From Flavobacteriales bacterium (GTDB lineage Bacteria; Bacteroidota; Bacteroidia; Flavobacteriales_F; PHOS-HE28), in the NCBI GenBank assembly GCA_019638085.1, contig JAHBUL010000012.1, positions 1 through 64,000 on the forward strand: a stretch of DNA of 64,000 bases. The letters are read 5' to 3'. Below are positions 50,125-58,061 of this stretch, one piece after another. Under the pieces are notes generated by a model, which did not search any database, was not told where the DNA came from, and was given only the letters and a program-made list of their open reading frames with translations. Every line of letters starts with the position of its first letter. Position 1 is the stretch's first letter. The translations under genes were made by a program, and so were the position numbers.

Positions 50125-50686
50125 ATGGGCCGCACATGGGCGCGGTGCTTTCGGTTCCATCGATCCTTCAGGTCTATTTTATGGCACCTCTCACGTCCCA
50201 GTCCATGCCTGTGCGCTCAGGAGCGCCAAGGATCCCGCGAACAAATCGGTGGTGAAGGAGGGAAGGAAGTACATCCTAGGACGGTTGAGGCACTTGGCCA
50301 TCGCTCCTTCCCTTGATCGGCTCGTCGGTCAAAAGGTAGCGTTCGTCCGTGCTGGCCGGTTATTCAAGTGCTATTTATTGCTAAGGCTGATTTTGTATCC
50401 TGCCTCTTTCCAGACAGATCTCCAGAACGGTTAATTCGTACGGCTGACCTCCACATGGTAGCTCAAAGGAGCTGCTGACGATGCTGAAAGACAATATGCG
50501 GTGAAGTACATTCGCGGCATGCGTGCCCCCCTTGACCATACCATTAAAGGGGAGCGGACTTCGTGCTGAGAATGCCAATGACCCTCCTTCCACCGGTAGT
50601 GCATCGCTCGCAGCAAGTCACAACACACTTTCAGGGATGATGCGAAAGATGTCGTTTCTTGAACGGGGCGCGATGTTCAACCACGT
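50125..50686. other. 562-base gap without a recognisable gene
   Basis: No plausible coding frame was found. It contains an inverted repeat GGGAAGGA (50260-50267) / TCCTTCCC (50305-50312), and a TACATTCG box (50507-50514) without a clear -33 partner. It probably holds the SulP promoter; nothing else is supported. Confidence 0.4.
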
Positions 50687-52393
50687 ATGTCAATGAACCC
50701 CTCATCCGATCCGAGCAGGAACAGCATCATGGGTGAGTTCATGCCGAAATTCTTTTCCTTGCTGAAGGAAGGGATCTCCAAGGAACAGCTGAGGAAGGAT
50801 ATACTGGCGGGATTGATCGTAGGCGTCGTGGCCCTTCCGTTGGCCATCGCCTTTGCCATCGCTTCGGGCGTATCCCCTGAAAAAGGCCTGATCACCGCCA
50901 TCATCGGCGGTCTTGTAGTATCCCTCTTCGGCGGTAGCCGGGTGCAGATCGGTGGACCTACCGGGGCCTTCATCATCATCGTTTTCGGCATCGTACAGAA
51001 ATATGGTATCGAGGGGCTGACGGTTGCCACCTTCATGGCCGGCTTCCTCATCATGCTCATGGGTTTTCTACGGGCCGGGCAGCTATTGAAGTACTTCCCG
51101 CACACACTGGTAGTAGGCTTTACCGCAGGTATTGCCGTGGTGATCTTTTCCACCCAAGTGAAGGACCTCTTCGGTCTGGATATCGCTGACGTACCTGCCG
51201 ATTTCGTGGAGAAGTGGGTCGTGCTCGTTACTAACTTATCCACCATCGATCCCGTCGCCACAACCTTGGGGATCGTCTCCATGGTTCTATCGCTTTATCT
51301 CTCCCGTTTCACCAAGGTGATACCCGGGCCTTTGGCTGCGATCCTTATCTGCACGGCAGCCGTTTATTTCCTTGATCTGCCAGTAGAGACCATCGGTAGC
51401 CGTTTCGGGGCCATTTCCGCGAGTATTCCCATGCCGGAATTCCATTTCGTGGACATGGCCACCATGCGCGAGTTGATCCAACCCGCCATTGCCATTGCCC
51501 TTTTGGGTGGCATCGAATCCTTGCTTTCCGCAGTGGTTGCCGACGGTATGATCGGGGGCAGGCACCGCAGCAATATGGAACTGGTGGCCCAGGGTGGTGC
51601 CAATGTGCTCAGTTCCATGTTCGGTGGGATACCCGTTACAGGAGCCATTGCCCGTACCGCCACGAACGTGAAGAACGGCGGACGCACACCCATCAGCGGC
51701 ATTGTACATGCGCTTACCCTTTTGGTGATCATGCTCGTGGCCGCGCCGCTTGCAGGGCTGGTGCCCATGGCCTGCTTGGCGGGCATCCTGGTGGTGGTGG
51801 CCTACAACATGGGCGAGTGGAGCTACTTCCGCAACGCCATCAAAGGCAACCGTTACGACCTGGCCGTGCTGTTGGTCACCTTCGGGATCACCGTACTCTT
51901 CGATCTGGTGCTGGCCATCGAGGTGGGCATGGTGCTCGCGGCCTTCATCTTCATGAAACGCATGGCCGATGTGACGGACCTGCAGCCGGCCATTTCAGAA
52001 GGCAGCGGTTCCACCACGCGCGAGGTGAGCGAAGAGCTCAAGCACCTACCCAAGGATATCCAGGTCTTCGAGATCACCGGACCCTTATTCTTTGGGGCGG
52101 CCTTGCGTTTCCAACAAGTGCTCGCGGAGATGAACGACAAGCACCGCGTGGTGGTGCTCCGCATGAAGTATGTGCCTTTGATCGATGCCACGGGCATAAA
52201 GCGGCTTGAAGACATCGTGAAGGGCATGCATGCGAGAAAGCGTACGGTATACCTGACCGGTATTACGCCGCCCGTGCTCCACGAACTCGAACAGCATGCT
52301 TGGTTCACGCCCGAACTGCATGCGGAGGACCTGGCAGAGGTGCTCCGCCGACGGAATGTTGCAGCCGAAAGCAAGAAGGGATCATCTACTTGA
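50687..52393 (+). CDS. SulP family anion transporter with STAS domain
   Basis: 568 residues. An SLC26/SulP transporter of the inner membrane carrying sulfate, bicarbonate or similar anions. About 12-14 hydrophobic segments fill residues 25-420, with LVGVVALPLAIAFAIASGVSPEKGLITAI and GGSRVQIGGPTGAFIIIV near the substrate site. The cytoplasmic STAS domain (about 445-555) has VVVLRMKYVPLIDATGIKRLEDI, with Thr at the position that is phosphorylated in anti-sigma antagonists. No carbonic anhydrase gene is adjacent, so the substrate cannot be assigned. It sits between ftsY and rimO, normally close neighbours in this phylum. Confidence 0.94.
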   Translation: MSMNPSSDPSRNSIMGEFMPKFFSLLKEGISKEQLRKDILAGLIVGVVALPLAIAFAIASGVSPEKGLITAIIGGLVVSLFGGSRVQIGGPTGAFIIIVFGIVQKYGIEGLTVATFMAGFLIMLMGFLRAGQLLKYFPHTLVVGFTAGIAVVIFSTQVKDLFGLDIADVPADFVEKWVVLVTNLSTIDPVATTLGIVSMVLSLYLSRFTKVIPGPLAAILICTAAVYFLDLPVETIGSRFGAISASIPMPEFHFVDMATMRELIQPAIAIALLGGIESLLSAVVADGMIGGRHRSNMELVAQGGANVLSSMFGGIPVTGAIARTATNVKNGGRTPISGIVHALTLLVIMLVAAPLAGLVPMACLAGILVVVAYNMGEWSYFRNAIKGNRYDLAVLLVTFGITVLFDLVLAIEVGMVLAAFIFMKRMADVTDLQPAISEGSGSTTREVSEELKHLPKDIQVFEITGPLFFGAALRFQQVLAEMNDKHRVVVLRMKYVPLIDATGIKRLEDIVKGMHARKRTVYLTGITPPVLHELEQHAWFTPELHAEDLAEVLRRRNVAAESKKGSST

Positions 52394-52506
52394 TCTGAAT
52401 TGAGCGGATACTATCTGGTTCAGTTGTTGGAAAAATGATGCGTTGAGGTCAGCAGCGACTCGATGTTTCCTTCTACATTCGCTTAAACCAACCATTGAAC
52501 CCGACC

Positions 52507-52869
52507 ATGGAAGCACAGGAACCGATCACTGAACCGATCATCAATACTGCAATGGAGGATAAGACCACCGCGATCATTGCATACATCACTCTCATCGGTT
52601 TCATCATAGCGATCATCCTGCATGGGCAGAAAAAAACGGCGCTTGGTGCATTCCACCTCCGCCAAATGCTCGGGATCGTGGTTGTTGGGTTTGCGTCGTA
52701 CATTCTGGTGTTCATCCCCATTCTCGGTTGGCTGGCCATGGCAGCCTTGGGCATCATCAGTTTGATCATGTGGATCATGGGCTTGATCGCTGCAGTGAAC
52801 GGAGAGATGAAGCCCGCTCCTATCCTGGGAGCCAAATACCAAGAGTGGTTCAAGAACGCCTTCAACTAA
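52507..52869 (+). CDS. Small membrane protein (DUF4870-like)
   Basis: 120 residues. An acidic N-terminus is followed by three hydrophobic segments (about 24-40, 59-77, 79-101) and a soluble tail (NGEMKPAPILGAKYQEWF). KTTAIIAYITLIGFIIAIILHGQKK followed by LGAFHLRQMLGI is the DUF4870-type pattern. Function unknown. The ATG at 52507 is used; an in-frame TTG lies 12 bases upstream. It precedes rimO by 95 bases. Confidence 0.78.
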   Translation: MEAQEPITEPIINTAMEDKTTAIIAYITLIGFIIAIILHGQKKTALGAFHLRQMLGIVVVGFASYILVFIPILGWLAMAALGIISLIMWIMGLIAAVNGEMKPAPILGAKYQEWFKNAFN

Positions 52870-52927
52870 GGCGAGGTTCCCAAGGTAGGGTAGTGGTATG
52901 GGCGATCAGGACGGGATCCAAGAACCG

Positions 52928-52935
52928 TACCTTTG
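52928..52935 (+). promoter_or_regulatory. Probable -7 box for rimO (TACCTTTG, followed by CGCCCC)
   Basis: Full TAnnTTTG match with the CGCCCC extension, 29 bases upstream of the rimO ATG. The -33 region is not recognisable. Confidence 0.45.
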
Positions 52936-52964
52936 CGCCCCTCCACACCAGCCGGTGGAACTAA

Positions 52965-54275
52965 ATGAAAGTTAAGACCCTCAAGCCCACCAAGGTGAAC
53001 GTGATCACCCTCGGCTGTTCGAAGAACACGTTCGACAGCGAGGTGCTGATGGCCCAACTGAAGGCCAACGACATCGCGGTGGAGCATGAGTCCGCTAGCG
53101 GTGACCACAACGTTGTTGTGATCAATACCTGTGGCTTCATCGACAATGCGAAGCAGGAGAGCATCGACATGATCCTGAACTACGCGAATGCCAAGGATCA
53201 AGGATTGGTGGAGAAGGTATATGTGACCGGATGTCTCAGCCAACGCTACGCACCGGAACTGAAGGACGGCATTCCCCAGGTGGATGCATGGTTCGGTACG
53301 CGTGACCTGCCCCGCTTGCTAAAGACCTTGAAGGCCGACTACAAGCATGAATTGGTAGGGGAGCGGCTGCTCACCACGCCTGTCCACTATGCCTACTTCA
53401 AGATCAGTGAGGGCTGTGACCGCAAATGCTCGTTCTGCGCCATTCCATTGATGCGTGGCCAGCACATCAGCACGCCCATCGAGGCCTTGGTGAAGAGTGC
53501 CAAGCAGCTCGCCGCCAACGGCACGAAGGAATTGATCCTGATCGCGCAGGACCTGACGTATTACGGGCTCGACATCTACAAGAAGCGCAATCTGCACGAA
53601 CTGCTCGCACAGCTCAGTGATGTGGAAGGCATCGATTGGATCCGCCTGCACTATGCGTTCCCTAGTGGTTTTCCGATGGAGATCCTCGATGTGATGAACG
53701 AGCGGAGTAACATCTGCAAATACCTCGATATGCCTTTGCAGCATGGCAGCACCAACATGCTTAAGCGCATGCGGCGCGGCATCACGCAAGAAAGGACCGA
53801 AGTGTTAGTTGATACGATTCGACAGAAGGTGCCTGGCATTGGCATTCGCACCACGCTGATCGCGGGCTTCCCCGGTGAAACGGAAGCCGATCACGCCGAC
53901 AACCTCCGTTGGATCGAACGCATGCGCTTCGATCGATTGGGTGCCTTCACATACAGCCATGAAGAGGATACGCATGCCCACACCATGGAGGACGATGTGC
54001 CCGCTGACATCAAACAGCAACGTGCCACAGAGATCATGGAATTGCAAGGTGGCATCAGCTTCGACCTCAATCAAGAAAAGGTGGGCAAGACCTTCCGCGT
54101 GCTGGTGGACAAGGCCGAAGGAGGCTTCTACTTCGCCCGCACCGAGCACGATTCACCGGAGGTGGACAACGATGTTTTGATCCCGACCTCTGCGGGTCAT
54201 TTGCGCATCGGTGACTTTGCGGAGGTGCGGATCACTGAGGCGCGTGAGCATGAGCTTTCGGCAATGCCAGTGTGA
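52965..54275 (+). CDS. rimO: Ribosomal protein S12 methylthiotransferase RimO
   Basis: 436 residues. RimO methylthiolates the conserved Asp of ribosomal protein S12. The N-terminal UPF0004 domain supplies cluster cysteines 18, 56 and 90. The radical SAM domain has Cys151-x3-Cys155-x2-Cys158 (CDRKCSFCAIP). A C-terminal TRAM domain is present (about 370-436: FRVLVDKAEGGFYFARTEHDSPEVDN). Length and motif order separate it from MiaB. It belongs functionally with the rpmG-ftsY block. Confidence 0.96.
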   Translation: MKVKTLKPTKVNVITLGCSKNTFDSEVLMAQLKANDIAVEHESASGDHNVVVINTCGFIDNAKQESIDMILNYANAKDQGLVEKVYVTGCLSQRYAPELKDGIPQVDAWFGTRDLPRLLKTLKADYKHELVGERLLTTPVHYAYFKISEGCDRKCSFCAIPLMRGQHISTPIEALVKSAKQLAANGTKELILIAQDLTYYGLDIYKKRNLHELLAQLSDVEGIDWIRLHYAFPSGFPMEILDVMNERSNICKYLDMPLQHGSTNMLKRMRRGITQERTEVLVDTIRQKVPGIGIRTTLIAGFPGETEADHADNLRWIERMRFDRLGAFTYSHEEDTHAHTMEDDVPADIKQQRATEIMELQGGISFDLNQEKVGKTFRVLVDKAEGGFYFARTEHDSPEVDNDVLIPTSAGHLRIGDFAEVRITEAREHELSAMPV

Positions 54276-54318
54276 GATGCCGTAAAGGCTATTCGGATTA
54301 CTCTCTACATTGGGGCGG

Positions 54319-55719
54319 ATGGGAAAGCTGTTCCGATCGGGCTTGATAGGGCCGTTGCAGCTATGCTTGTTGCTTTGGCTTATAGGCAGTGGTTCACATG
54401 CGTGTGCGCAACGGCTCATTGATCTCTCCAAAGCCACGCCGGTGGTGGTACCTGAGGGTATCTACATCGATTCAGTTCTTGCTTCCTTCAGTGATTCGGC
54501 GCGTATCGGGACGGTAATGCGCGGCTTGGGCAACAAAGCTGTGCCCGCCTTCCTTGCCGGAGGGGTTGCCAAAGGGATCCAAGGGATCTTGGTGAATCCG
54601 CCAGGGGATGAGGGCGTGCGGCACTGCACCATGCGCGTGAATGCGTTGGAGATCTCGGAGGTCTCCGGAAGTACTTCCGAACGGTGCTATTGCGGATTGA
54701 ACTTCGAATTGCTCACGCGGACGGATAGCGGCTGGGTACGGTTTTTCGATCATGCAGCTACCAGCACTGTCGGGGGTGGGCTGGATGCCACGGGCAAACA
54801 GCCAGAGAACATCGCCACGGGGGTTACTGAAGGCTTCGCTGAATACAGCCGGATGCAACAAGCCGGAACGCTCCCAGTACCGGTGATTGTTCACCCGCCC
54901 AAAGCTGGCGTGTTCGATGGACAGGACAGGGCCTATCCTGTGTTGACCGTAAGTGCACCTGCCCGTGGGAGCTACCCCGACTTCATGTCGCTCCGCGATC
55001 AGCAGGTGGACACTTCCCTCAATTTCACATTGAAACCCGTGGGCAAGAATGAGCAGCTGTTCAAATTGAAAACGACGCGCGATGATCCTGCACCGAATGA
55101 CCTGTGGGGCGTGAGCGATGGGAGATACCTGTACATCAACGTGGGGAATCGGTTCCTGCGAATGGATCGCGCGGGGAATGAATTCAGTGCGAACTACAAC
55201 CATACAGGTTCAACCCAAGGTGAAGTCGCTGGGGCGGTAGCTGTCGGTGTCGCATTTGGTCTCATCGGTGTGGGTTTGTACTATGCCATGTCATCCGGGT
55301 CGGAGATGATCCCGCTAAGGCTGGATATGCTAACGGGTAGCCTGGTACACGCCGATCACCATGGAGGAGAAGGGGCCAAGAAGGAAGAAACCAGCGATCA
55401 CCTCTTTCTGTACAGCCGCCATTGCCCGGTGGATACCACGGTGAACATTTTCGTTTACGGTGGTCTGGAAACCGCACTTCAGCAGGAAGGATACCATGTG
55501 GTGAGCCTGGTCCCCCGTCCGGGTCCCGTACCGGTGGAGATCCAAGTGGGGGAAGGGCTACCGACCGGCATTGAGATCGTTACCGGTCGCACAGGCGGAG
55601 ATCCCGATGTCTACTTGATAAAAGTGGGGAAGGATGGCACACCCACTGTGGACCGCCTCACCGGTGAAATGGCCAGCTCCATTCTTAAAAAGCTGGATCC
55701 CGCGAAGGAGGTGAAGTAG
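54319..55719 (+). CDS. Exported protein of unknown function
   Basis: 466 residues. The signal peptide (GPLQLCLLLWLIGSGSHACAQ) is followed by a mainly soluble protein with one internal hydrophobic helix (about 303-325, VAGAVAVGVAFGLIGVGLYYA). Cysteines at CYCG could form a disulfide. The C-terminal half has DGRYLYINVGNRFLRMDRAG and a final helix (LTGEMASSILKKLDPAKE). No family recognised. The ATG at 54319 is chosen over a non-ATG codon 9 bases upstream. It follows rimO by 43 bases and is convergent with the haem-binding protein gene. Confidence 0.7.
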   Translation: MGKLFRSGLIGPLQLCLLLWLIGSGSHACAQRLIDLSKATPVVVPEGIYIDSVLASFSDSARIGTVMRGLGNKAVPAFLAGGVAKGIQGILVNPPGDEGVRHCTMRVNALEISEVSGSTSERCYCGLNFELLTRTDSGWVRFFDHAATSTVGGGLDATGKQPENIATGVTEGFAEYSRMQQAGTLPVPVIVHPPKAGVFDGQDRAYPVLTVSAPARGSYPDFMSLRDQQVDTSLNFTLKPVGKNEQLFKLKTTRDDPAPNDLWGVSDGRYLYINVGNRFLRMDRAGNEFSANYNHTGSTQGEVAGAVAVGVAFGLIGVGLYYAMSSGSEMIPLRLDMLTGSLVHADHHGGEGAKKEETSDHLFLYSRHCPVDTTVNIFVYGGLETALQQEGYHVVSLVPRPGPVPVEIQVGEGLPTGIEIVTGRTGGDPDVYLIKVGKDGTPTVDRLTGEMASSILKKLDPAKEVK

Positions 55720-55776
55720 GAACGGCAGTGCTCAGTCTGAACGTGATCGCATGTTCATGACGAGTGATGAACAGGT

Positions 55777-56271
55777 CTACTTGCCTTCCCCCGCAGCCTT
55801 ACGGCGTGCCTTCTCAATGTCCCAGGAGCCGTCCCGCAAGCTTTCGAAGTAGGCATATAGTTTGTCGTATTGTGCCTCCGTCATCTTGGCGTCCGCGTGC
55901 CGCCCGATGTAGAAATAATCCGGGATCGGCATTTCCTTCTTCTCCATCATTTCCATGCCCTCCTTCGCCTGATGGTCCCTGTCATAGCCGAGCACACTAC
56001 CCCACGTGGAAGCATCGAAATGCTTCCGCCCGTCCACAATGTGATCATGCAACCACCAGTTCACAGGCGTAATGAAGTTGTACCAAGGGTAGTGCGGTTG
56101 CCCGCTGTGGCAATCATAACAGGAAGTCCGTAGGATATGTTCCACCTCCGCATCGGGTCGGGTCACTGCGATCAGGTCGTTTGCGGGGTCCACAGGTTCC
56201 GCGATCCGCGGTGGGCGGATGAACTGGGCGATGAGGAAGATCGCAAGGAGGATCAGGAGAACCTTTTTCAT
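55777..56271 (-). CDS. Haem-binding domain protein (haem_bd, c-type cytochrome-like)
   Basis: 164 residues. One N-terminal membrane helix (VLLILLAIFLIAQFI) anchors a periplasmic domain with a single c-type haem site, Cys51-x2-Cys54-His55 (SCYDCHSGQPHYPWYN). The sequence after it (ITPVNWWLHDHIVDGRKHFDASTWG) is diagnostic of the haem_bd family common in Bacteroidota. The tail is highly charged (EKARRKAAGEGK). Likely electron transfer or redox sensing; partner unknown. Confidence 0.92.
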   Translation of the reverse strand: MKKVLLILLAIFLIAQFIRPPRIAEPVDPANDLIAVTRPDAEVEHILRTSCYDCHSGQPHYPWYNFITPVNWWLHDHIVDGRKHFDASTWGSVLGYDRDHQAKEGMEMMEKKEMPIPDYFYIGRHADAKMTEAQYDKLYAYFESLRDGSWDIEKARRKAAGEGK

Positions 56272-56356
56272 GGGCTTGGTCTTGTAGTACGAATATGGAA
56301 CCGTAGGCCAATTTCAATTGTGACGCAGGTCAGTTTTTCTACAATACGTCCTTGTT

Positions 56357-57943
56357 CTACTGTTTATCGATCTGTAGTACAATGGCCAACGTGTTCTTCA
56401 CCGCAGGTGCCTTGGCACCAAATGTTTCGCCTTGGCTGTAAGCTGGGGTCCCCGCATCGATAAGCTCATCGCCCAATACAGCGGTCAGCTTGGCATCCAA
56501 ACCTTGGGCAGTGCTGGCCTTCATCGCTTCGTTGATCTTCGGATAATCCAACGGTTGGTTGGCCACCAGGATCGCCATTACGTCCGTGTTCCCGATCTCG
56601 TCCGCGGTCAGGCTTTGGTCCTTCGGGAACACACGAGTGCCGGTGATGCCGCAGTAGGGGGAATGCTTCGGCGTGTAGGGGAAAAGCACGTAGGTGCTGC
56701 CGTCCGTTTCCAGTCCGAAGAGGTAGGTGTAGCATTCCGCGTTGTTGGTCACTTCGATCTTGAACCGATCACCTTTCCGGATAGGGGAGGTGGTGCGGAA
56801 AACACGTCCCTCCGTATGTTGCAGCGCGATGTGCTTTCCGGTGGCGACACCTTTCGCATCCACTTGTACCAGGCCGAATCGGATATCATATTCCGTCGGC
56901 TTCACATCCACGCCCTCACCTTGGGGGTACACTGCGTAGGCTTCCTTCGCGAAGAAGTCGAAGTCCGCGTAGCGCACCCATGCGATGCCGTTCTTACCCC
57001 ACTCGGGGCCCCAGCTGTTCATGATCTGAAAGGCCCCTCCTTCCTTGTAATCATCATAGCCGATCACGCACATGGCATGGCCGCCGAAGCCGGACATCCG
57101 GTAATCGTTCTGCGAAGGCATCCACACCTCGCGTCCCGCCATATCCTGCATGAAGCTGCCGCCCACCATCATGCCGACCACTACCGGGGAACCTTGGCTC
57201 AACTGCTGCTTCATGGCCAGCATATCCGTGCGCTGGTCGTCCCCATTATAGCTCAGCCGCTGGAAACCCTTGATGCGGTACTGTTGTGCTTGTTGCTTGT
57301 CGGCTCCGGAAGGCTGCTTTTGGCAGCTTTCATCGGTGTAGGCGAATTTGCTCAAGGGCAGTACACCACCGGCCTGCATGTTCTCCATGGCCTTGAAGAT
57401 GTATGCGCCTTGGCATTGGTTACCGAGCTTGATCTGGTTGTAAAGGAAGCTGGGACTGAAGGCGGTGCTATTGGGGTCCTTCCCGGTGGCCTCTGCCTGC
57501 ACAATGGTGCGGGCACCATACGCGCTGGCCCATGCCACGCAGGAGCCCTGCTGGCCTTGGTTCAAGCGGCGGGGAGCGAATTGTTCCAAACTGATGCGCT
57601 CCGGTAGTGGTGCGTTCACATTGTCGGCCAGCGGCTCGAACACCTCCGCCTTGTCGTACAACTTCGGATCGAAGTCGGCACCGCGCGCGGTAACGAAGTT
57701 GTTCACCACTTGGGTGATCTGGTTCCCACCGGATGAACCGGCGCAACCATCACCGAAGTAATAGTATAGACCGAAGAGCACCGCCACGATCAGCAGCAGT
57801 TTCGGACGCTTGAATAAAAAGCCGATCAGCAGGGGCAGCATGTTCCCCAAGCCGCCACCGCCACCACCGCCTCCACTGCGCCCGCGTTGTGGTGTGGACC
57901 GGCGTTCTTCTCGTCCCTCGTCCGGGGTCATCCGTATCGGCAT
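56357..57943 (-). CDS. Membrane-anchored papain-like (C1) cysteine protease with DUF4384-type C-terminus
   Basis: 528 residues. The N-terminal cytoplasmic part contains eight glycines in a row, then a membrane helix (about 48-63, LLLIVAVLFGLYYYFG). The C1 peptidase domain (about 110-340) has the oxyanion Gln129 and nucleophile Cys135 (NQGQQGSCVAWASA), catalytic His in FGGHAMCVIGYDD and Asn in IMNSWGPEWGKNG. The last 150 residues (DRFKIEVTNNAECYTYLFGLETDGSTYVLFPY) match the DUF4384 style found behind caspase-like and peptidase domains. Start uncertain: ATG at 57943 or 57931. Divergent from bshC across 118 bases. Confidence 0.87.
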   Translation of the reverse strand: MPIRMTPDEGREERRSTPQRGRSGGGGGGGGLGNMLPLLIGFLFKRPKLLLIVAVLFGLYYYFGDGCAGSSGGNQITQVVNNFVTARGADFDPKLYDKAEVFEPLADNVNAPLPERISLEQFAPRRLNQGQQGSCVAWASAYGARTIVQAEATGKDPNSTAFSPSFLYNQIKLGNQCQGAYIFKAMENMQAGGVLPLSKFAYTDESCQKQPSGADKQQAQQYRIKGFQRLSYNGDDQRTDMLAMKQQLSQGSPVVVGMMVGGSFMQDMAGREVWMPSQNDYRMSGFGGHAMCVIGYDDYKEGGAFQIMNSWGPEWGKNGIAWVRYADFDFFAKEAYAVYPQGEGVDVKPTEYDIRFGLVQVDAKGVATGKHIALQHTEGRVFRTTSPIRKGDRFKIEVTNNAECYTYLFGLETDGSTYVLFPYTPKHSPYCGITGTRVFPKDQSLTADEIGNTDVMAILVANQPLDYPKINEAMKASTAQGLDAKLTAVLGDELIDAGTPAYSQGETFGAKAPAVKNTLAIVLQIDKQ

Positions 57944-58047
57944 CCGTGCTGGTATTGTGTCGGCGAAATGTACGCTTGTCCGTACAGTCCCGAATTGGGA
58001 TCGCAAGAAGCACCCGATGGAAGCCGGCCCGGCATTTCGTTGGCTGC

Positions 58048-58055
58048 TACCTTCG
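58048..58055 (+). promoter_or_regulatory. Probable -7 box for bshC (TACCTTCG)
   Basis: Full TAnnTTYG match followed by TCGCCC, with the bshC ATG 6 bases later; a leaderless mRNA is predicted. Confidence 0.45.
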
Positions 58056-58061
58056 TCGCCC

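Noticed and set aside
57810-58061. N-terminal extension of BshC with a proline run
   Set aside because: It is the antisense reading of the polyglycine segment of the protease gene, and the family N-terminus begins at 58062.
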